From Syntrophomonadaceae bacterium (GTDB taxonomy: Bacteria; Bacillota; Dethiobacteria; DTU022; UBA8154): a stretch of DNA of 10,109 nt. The position numbers and the translations under genes are program-made. This document shows positions 6,705 to 10,109 of this stretch, piece after piece. The stretch covers positions 1 through 10,109 of the forward strand of contig SKTJ01000152.1 in assembly GCA_007122565.1 (NCBI GenBank). The letters are read 5' to 3'. How positions within the stretch are numbered: the stretch's first letter is position 1; each line of letters begins with the position of its first letter. Under the pieces are notes generated by a model, which ran no database searches, had not been told where the DNA came from, and saw only the letters and a program-made list of their open reading frames with translations.

Positions 6705-7958
6705 CTACCCCATATAGATGCGGCCGCCGAGAGCACGCAGGCGGCTGGTGAGGCGGCTGTAACCACGACGGATGTGCCGGACGCCGTGGATTTCGGATAC
6801 TCCCCGCGCCGCCAGGGCGGCCAGGAGCAAGGCGGCTCCACCACGCAGATCCGGTGCATGTACTGTGGCACCCTGCAGAGCCGGCAAGCCGGTAATAATG
6901 GCACTACGCCCTTCTAAGTGGATCCGGGCACCCATGCGCTGCAGGGAGGGAACGTGCAGGTAGCGCCGTTCAAAGACGGTCTCGGCAATTACGCTGGTGC
7001 CGCGGGCCAGGCTGAGCAGGGCCATAAACTGGGGCTGCAGATCAGTGGGAAAGCCGGGGTAAGGCATGGTCTTAAGTTCCACCGCGCGGGAACGGCCCCG
7101 GGCTACCACGCGCAGGCTGTCGGGGGATTCATCCACATGGACACCGCATTCGCGCAACTTGGCTGTTACGGCGGTAAGATGACGGGAAATAACGTTTTCC
7201 AACAGAACGTCACCACCAGTGATTGCCGCGGCCACCATTAAAGTTCCTGCTTCGATACGGTCAGGGATCACCCTATGCTTTCCACCGCCGGGGGAGGCCA
7301 CCGGATGCACGCTGATACGGGGTGTTCCCGCTCCCCGTACCTTTGCGCCCAACATATCGATGAAAGCGGCAAGATCCACCACGTCCGGTTCGGCGGCGGC
7401 GTTTTCTATCGTTGTAGGGCCCTCAGCCAGCGCAGCGGCCATGAGAAGATTTTCGGTAGCGCCGACGCTGGGGTAATCGAGGCAGATGTTTGCACCACGC
7501 AATTTAGGGGCGGATGCTTCAATGTAACCGTTTTTCATGGTAAAGCTTGCTCCCATGGCAGCCAGACCCTTGAGGTGCAGGTCAATGGGGCGTGAACCAA
7601 TGGCGCATCCGCCAGGGAGAGATATACGAGCGCGGCCCATACGGGCAAGCAGCGGCCCAATAATAAGTATGGAAGCACGCATGCGGCGTACCGGCCCATA
7701 GGGGGCTGTGCAGGTCATGATACGGCGGGCCTGCAGGACCAGCCGCTCACTGGAGCAGTCGTAAAAAACTTCCACTCCCAGATGACGCAGCAAGCGGGAC
7801 ATGGTACGCACATCCTCCAGATCGGGAACCTCTTCCAGTACAACCTTTTCTGCACTTAAAAGGGAGGCGGCCATAATGGGAAGGACGGCATTTTTGGCGC
7901 CTTTAATACGCACCTTCCCCATCAACGGCACACCTCCCTCAACCAGGATTACGGACAC
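6705..7958 (-). CDS. murA: UDP-N-acetylglucosamine 1-carboxyvinyltransferase (MurA)
   Basis: Cytoplasmic enzyme that transfers enolpyruvate from PEP to UDP-GlcNAc, the first committed step of peptidoglycan synthesis. In the 417-residue form the key residues fall where the family has them. Lys22 is in KGAKNAVLP, Cys118 in PGGCAIGSRPIDLHLKGL (the PEP-site Cys that fosfomycin alkylates) and Asp306 in YPGFPTDLQPQF. The C-terminus RHIRRGYSRLTSRLRALGG is also typical. The frame stays open to a TTG at 8004-8006 (433 residues). I prefer the GTG at 7956-7958 because it gives the usual MurA length and N-terminus and is preceded by GGGGGT about 6 nt upstream. It lies downstream of ywmB on the same strand, probably cotranscribed from the promoter at 8970-8998. 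It converges on the large secreted gene with no obvious terminator between them. Confidence 0.96.
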   Translation of the reverse strand: MSVILVEGGVPLMGKVRIKGAKNAVLPIMAASLLSAEKVVLEEVPDLEDVRTMSRLLRHLGVEVFYDCSSERLVLQARRIMTCTAPYGPVRRMRASILIIGPLLARMGRARISLPGGCAIGSRPIDLHLKGLAAMGASFTMKNGYIEASAPKLRGANICLDYPSVGATENLLMAAALAEGPTTIENAAAEPDVVDLAAFIDMLGAKVRGAGTPRISVHPVASPGGGKHRVIPDRIEAGTLMVAAAITGGDVLLENVISRHLTAVTAKLRECGVHVDESPDSLRVVARGRSRAVELKTMPYPGFPTDLQPQFMALLSLARGTSVIAETVFERRYLHVPSLQRMGARIHLEGRSAIITGLPALQGATVHAPDLRGGAALLLAALAARGVSEIHGVRHIRRGYSRLTSRLRALGGRIYMG

Positions 7959-8030
7959 ACCAACACCCCCGGCACTGCTTAGTTTTATATTCCAGGAGTC
8001 AGGCAAAATGGCCTTAATTCTTTTGTTCTT

Positions 8031-8060
8031 CAGAATTCTGGCTTCTGACTTCTGCTTCTT
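8031..8060 (-). repeat. purine-rich degenerate tandem repeat in the ywmB-murA gap
   Basis: Directly after the ywmB stop codon the minus strand reads AAGAAGCAGAAGTCAGAAGC and continues into the perfect palindrome CAGAATTCTG (8031-8040). The AGAAGNC-type unit is the same kind of sequence as the longer array after ybaB (9911-9994). It would be transcribed within the ywmB-murA message. Confidence 0.5.
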
Positions 8061-8915
8061 TTAATACATACCGGAGATCAGGGGAGTGCCCACCCAGATG
8101 GTAGTGTATTCGTCATAATTATCATTGCGCAGGGCCAGATTGAAGTTAACAGGCAGCGTATCGCCCCCGCTTACATGCTTGAGCAGTGGGGAGCTTCCCG
8201 TAACGCTGACCATAAATTCCTCCCGCATACTCTCCACCTGCCGTGCTCCCAGCTTGCCCGCAATCTGCACTGCCAGTTGCTCCATCCCCTCACTCTCCAT
8301 TACTACAGGGATAAGACCCGCGAGGGAAAAGGTGAGACTGCTGCTACGGGTATCCACATCCAGTTGGGTGGGAAGCCGGCGGGCCAAATCGCCGAGGCGA
8401 CTGGCCTCTCCCTCTTCATAAATGGTAATAAAAAGATGTACCGTCCGTTCCCCCTTTTCCTCCATCCCCTGCAGCAGGAGACGCAGGCGGCTGCCGTGGT
8501 AAAATTCCCCCTCCCGTTCCACAAGAATAAAATCAGGAAGGCCACCTTCATCCTGAACTCCAACCCTGGCTGGAATAACATTGTAATTGCTTTCGATTCG
8601 TGTGTAGGCGTAAGCGGGATCAAAACGGGGAGCCAGACGCTTAAGCAATAGATCTGCCTGTTCTTCCAGAACGGTAGCTGTCAGAGGTGCGTTTCCGGGC
8701 TCAAGGGAGGCCCAGTAGTGGAGTTCCCCCTTATGCACGCGGGCCTCCGCCAGCTCCATGGCACGGTAGAGCAGAAAATAAGGTTGATCCCTTTCAGCGC
8801 TCCCGTTGACACTGCTGCCACTGCCAGGGGTGGCGGCGTCATATTCACCGCCAAAAAGTAAGGCACCACCGGTAACAATAAACATAATAAAGGCCAAAAA
8901 CAAAAAACGCCGCAA
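8061..8915 (-). CDS. ywmB: YwmB family exported protein (TATA-box-binding-like fold)
   Basis: Family of unknown function in spore-forming Firmicutes, usually next to murA and spoIID. The 284-residue product has a signal peptide or membrane anchor (about 1-23: LFLAFIMFIVTGGALLFGG), then a soluble domain that ends with NDNYDEYTTIWVGTPLISGMY, the characteristic YwmB tail. The start is a TTG (8913-8915) with AGGAGGG 7 nt upstream, a very strong ribosome-binding site. The frame matches the signal peptide. It is the first gene of a probable ywmB-murA unit driven by the promoter at 8970-8998. Assignment rests on the C-terminal motif, size and gene order rather than on known activity. Confidence 0.88.
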   Translation of the reverse strand: MRRFLFLAFIMFIVTGGALLFGGEYDAATPGSGSSVNGSAERDQPYFLLYRAMELAEARVHKGELHYWASLEPGNAPLTATVLEEQADLLLKRLAPRFDPAYAYTRIESNYNVIPARVGVQDEGGLPDFILVEREGEFYHGSRLRLLLQGMEEKGERTVHLFITIYEEGEASRLGDLARRLPTQLDVDTRSSSLTFSLAGLIPVVMESEGMEQLAVQIAGKLGARQVESMREEFMVSVTGSSPLLKHVSGGDTLPVNFNLALRNDNYDEYTTIWVGTPLISGMY

Positions 8916-8969
8916 GATAATTCCCTCCTTTTACTTCTATTATTGACGGGAGGGAATCACATTATGCGG

Positions 8970-8998
8970 ATAATAGCAGTTAGATAGCTGGTAGGCAA
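8970..8998 (-). promoter_or_regulatory. sigma-A-type promoter of ywmB-murA
   Basis: On the minus strand TTGCCT (8993-8998) is followed by exactly 17 nt and TATTAT (8970-8975), with the ywmB start about 55 nt further on. Most of the spacer and the end of the -35 hexamer lie inside a copy of the CTACCAGCTATCTAAC repeat (8979-8994) that recurs at 9723-9738. Confidence 0.6.
8979..8994. repeat. single copy of the GTTAGATAGCTGGTAG repeat
   Basis: The 16-nt string on the plus strand is identical to 9723-9738 on the other side of recR. The bases just before it are also similar (GCA versus GTA). It contributes to the ywmB-murA promoter. Confidence 0.7.
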
Positions 8999-9012
8999 AA
9001 AGTAGTGAACTC

Positions 9013-9031
9013 GTTTCAGCAAAGCTGAAAC
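9013..9031. repeat. perfect short hairpin
   Basis: GTTTCAGC (9013-9020), AAA, GCTGAAAC (9024-9031) form an 8-bp stem with a 3-nt loop between recR and ywmB. On the minus strand a TTTTT run comes only 12 nt after the stem, too far for a standard terminator. Confidence 0.5.
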
Positions 9032-9038
9032 ATCGGGG

Positions 9039-9068
9039 AATCAGGTGGAGAGTCTACTCCACCTGATT
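9039..9068. repeat. perfect 12-bp hairpin downstream of recR
   Basis: AATCAGGTGGAG (9039-9050) and CTCCACCTGATT (9057-9068) form a perfect stem with a 6-nt loop, about 32 nt after the recR stop. On the minus strand the T run precedes rather than follows the stem and CCCC follows it. It may still block or pause transcription, but it is not a textbook rho-independent terminator in the recR direction. Confidence 0.6.
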
Positions 9069-9100
9069 GAAAAAAGCCCACCTACGCTATGCTTATTTCA

Positions 9101-9697
9101 CTATAGCATCTCGCGCCGTGCCTCCAGGGCGCGCTTCATCGTCAATTCATCGGCATACTCCAGATCGCCCCCAACGGGGAGGCCAAAACCGATACGGGTA
9201 ATTCTTAACCCCAGGGGGCGCACCGTTTCCGCCAGGTAGTAGGCGGTAGCATCCCCTTCCACATTGGGATTGGTGGCGATGATCATCTCTTTAATCTGCT
9301 CCTTTTCCAACCATTGGAGCAAAAGGGGGATTTTCAACTCTGCCGGGCCACGCCCTTCCACAGGGGATAGGGCGCCGTGCAGCACAAAGTAGTGACCACG
9401 GAACTCGCCGCTCTTCTCAATCACCGGGATATCGCGGGGCTCTTGAACAACGCAAACGATGGAAGTGTCGCGGCGCGGGTCACGGCAAATAGAGCAGGTT
9501 TCCTCCTCAGTAAGGTTGCGGCAGGAGGTGCATTGCTTTACACGGCGACGGGCCTCCACCAAGGCGCGGGCCATACCTTCCACTTCCGCTTCTTCCATGG
9601 AGAGGACGTAATAGACCAAGCGCAGAGCCGTTTTGGGACCAATACCGGGAAGGCGGCGAAAAGCCTCCACCAGCCTGTTAAGCGCAGGGGATAGCAT
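9101..9697 (-). CDS. recR: Recombination mediator RecR
   Basis: DNA-repair protein that with RecO loads RecA onto single-stranded DNA at gaps. The 198-residue product has all family parts in order: a helix-hairpin-helix (about 12-30, LPGIGPKTALRLVYYVL), a four-Cys zinc finger (Cys56, Cys59, Cys68, Cys71), a Toprim domain (about 78-175, including IVCVVQEPRDIPVIE, ATNPNVEGDATAYYL and the C-terminal GLPVGGDLEYADELTMKRAL). Length matches the family (about 198). The start ATG at 9695-9697 has only a moderate Shine-Dalgarno (GAAGG about 12 nt upstream). It follows ybaB on the same strand as in the conserved dnaX-ybaB-recR cluster, but with an unusually long gap. Downstream it abuts ywmB, normally part of another locus. 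Confidence 0.97.
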   Translation of the reverse strand: MLSPALNRLVEAFRRLPGIGPKTALRLVYYVLSMEEAEVEGMARALVEARRRVKQCTSCRNLTEEETCSICRDPRRDTSIVCVVQEPRDIPVIEKSGEFRGHYFVLHGALSPVEGRGPAELKIPLLLQWLEKEQIKEMIIATNPNVEGDATAYYLAETVRPLGLRITRIGFGLPVGGDLEYADELTMKRALEARREML

Positions 9698-9720
9698 CAG
9701 TTAATAGGACCTTCTTTCTG

Positions 9721-9769
9721 TAGTTAGATAGCTGGTAGCTTCTATAGCTGGTAGCTGGTAGCAGGTAGG
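9721..9769. repeat. degenerate tandem array of TAGCTGGTAG units
   Basis: The plus strand reads as tandem variants of a 7-16 nt unit: TAGTTAGATAGCTGGTAG, CTTCTATAGCTGGTAG, CTGGTAG, CAGGTAGG. It lies just upstream of recR on the side of ybaB. The first unit matches 8979-8994 exactly over 16 nt. Confidence 0.7.
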
Positions 9770-9783
9770 AAAAGATAAAAACC

Positions 9784-9911
9784 AGAAAACCGGTCATACC
9801 TACTGTACACTCATGAAGCTTCGCTTCACGACCAGACGGATGTAAATGGTAAAGTACAGGGTGTTTACTAAAATCATCCCTGCATACCAATAACAACTCC
9901 CGGTTTTTTCT
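9784..9911. repeat. nested inverted repeats in the ybaB-recR gap
   Basis: Outer arms AGAAAACCGG (9784-9793) and CCGGTTTTTTCT (9900-9911) pair with a 2-nt bulge. Middle arms are CTGTAC (9803-9808) and GTACAG (9854-9859). An inner hairpin TGAAGC-TTC-GCTTCA spans 9814-9828. The approximately 128-nt unit has no supported gene. It could be a small non-autonomous element, but no target duplication is visible and the arms are short. Confidence 0.3.
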
Positions 9912-9994
9912 CTTGCCTTTCCTGCTCCTGCTTCTTGCCTCTCTTGCTTCTTGTATTACCTTGCTTCTGGTTTCTTGCTTCTCTTGCTTCTTGA
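9911..9994 (-). repeat. purine-rich AGAAGCAAG-type degenerate tandem array
   Basis: Read on the minus strand, beginning 2 nt after the ybaB stop, about 80 nt consist of variants of AAGAAGCAAGAG. This strand is almost purely purine plus C in phase. The same kind of unit follows the ywmB stop at 8041-8060. The 299-nt interval 9698-9996 is made up of this array, the nested inverted repeats and the TAGCTGGTAG array, with no supported gene. Confidence 0.65.
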
Positions 9995-9996
9995 AT

Positions 9997-10109
9997 TTAT
10001 ACCATCCCCGGAGGCAAACCCATACCGCCGGTGATTTTACCCATCTCATCGTTCACCATCTTCTCAGCAGCTCGCATAGCTTCATTTACTGCGGCAATAA
10101 TCAGGTCCT
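9997..10109 (-). CDS. ybaB: YbaB/EbfC nucleoid-associated protein, C-terminal part
   Basis: Small dimeric DNA-binding protein, normally about 100-110 residues, encoded between dnaX and recR. Only the last 36 codons and the stop (9997-9999) are in the window. They read DLIIAAVNEAMRAAEKMV, then NDEMGKITGGMGLPPGMV, which matches the conserved helix and Gly/Pro-rich tail of the family. The 5' part lies beyond the right edge, so the start cannot be assessed. Its position before recR on the same strand confirms the assignment. Confidence 0.92.
   Translation of the reverse strand, partial: DLIIAAVNEAMRAAEKMVNDEMGKITGGMGLPPGMV

Noticed and set aside
7959..8006. N-terminal extension of murA from a TTG at 8006
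   Set aside because: The extra 16 residues do not match MurA proteins and the GTG at 7958 gives the family length and Lys22 in place; it remains possible.
9039..9068. Rho-independent terminator of recR
   Set aside because: The stem is strong but lacks a following T run in the recR direction.
9678..10049. 123-codon minus-strand frame overlapping ybaB and recR
   Set aside because: It runs out of frame through the end of ybaB and mostly translates the low-complexity AGAAGC array (Lys/Arg/Glu runs).
1..10109. CRISPR array, tRNA, rRNA or insertion sequence
   Set aside because: No regularly spaced repeats with unique spacers, no cloverleaf-like genes and no transposase were seen on either strand.

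Overview
The window looks like chromosome of an endospore-forming Clostridia-type Firmicute, possibly of a Peptococcaceae/Moorella-like lineage. The reasons are spoIIID, a spoIIQ-like gene, spoIID and ywmB-murA together, a dnaX-type ybaB-recR pair, strong GGAGG Shine-Dalgarno sites, TTG and GTG start codons, and roughly balanced base composition (judged by eye, not counted). Species cannot be named from the sequence alone.

Layout, left to right. Positions 1-255 are non-coding with a large imperfect inverted repeat. The minus strand then carries spoIIID (256-531) and a spoIIQ-like LytM-fold gene (600-1613), which has a near-perfect sigma-F/G promoter at 1640-1668. Divergent from it, the plus strand carries spoIID (1795-2985), a hairpin cluster with an intrinsic terminator (3011-3110), a sigma-A-like promoter (3144-3173) and a very large secreted protein gene (3261-6686) with a copper-amine-oxidase-N-type stalk domain and five calcium-loop FG-GAP/VCBS propeller repeats. 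Convergent to that, the minus strand carries ywmB (8061-8915) and murA (6705-7958), read from a good sigma-A promoter at 8970-8998. Upstream again on the minus strand are recR (9101-9697) and the 3' end of ybaB/ebfC (9997-10109, cut by the window edge). They are separated by about 300 bases of low-complexity repeats and hairpins.

How the genes work together. SpoIIQ, SpoIID and SpoIIID act in engulfment and in the mother-cell programme of sporulation. MurA makes the first committed peptidoglycan precursor. YwmB is a small exported protein usually encoded beside murA. RecR and YbaB belong to recombination and nucleoid housekeeping. In many Firmicutes the order is ywmB-murA-spoIID-spoIIQ-spoIIID on one strand. 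Here spoIID and the large secreted gene lie on the opposite strand, and flipping that one block would restore the usual order. The most notable items are this apparent inversion, the uncharacterised 1141-residue protein, a SpoIIQ homologue in which all four LytM zinc-ligand positions are substituted, and intergenic repeat families, one copy of which supplies part of the ywmB-murA promoter.
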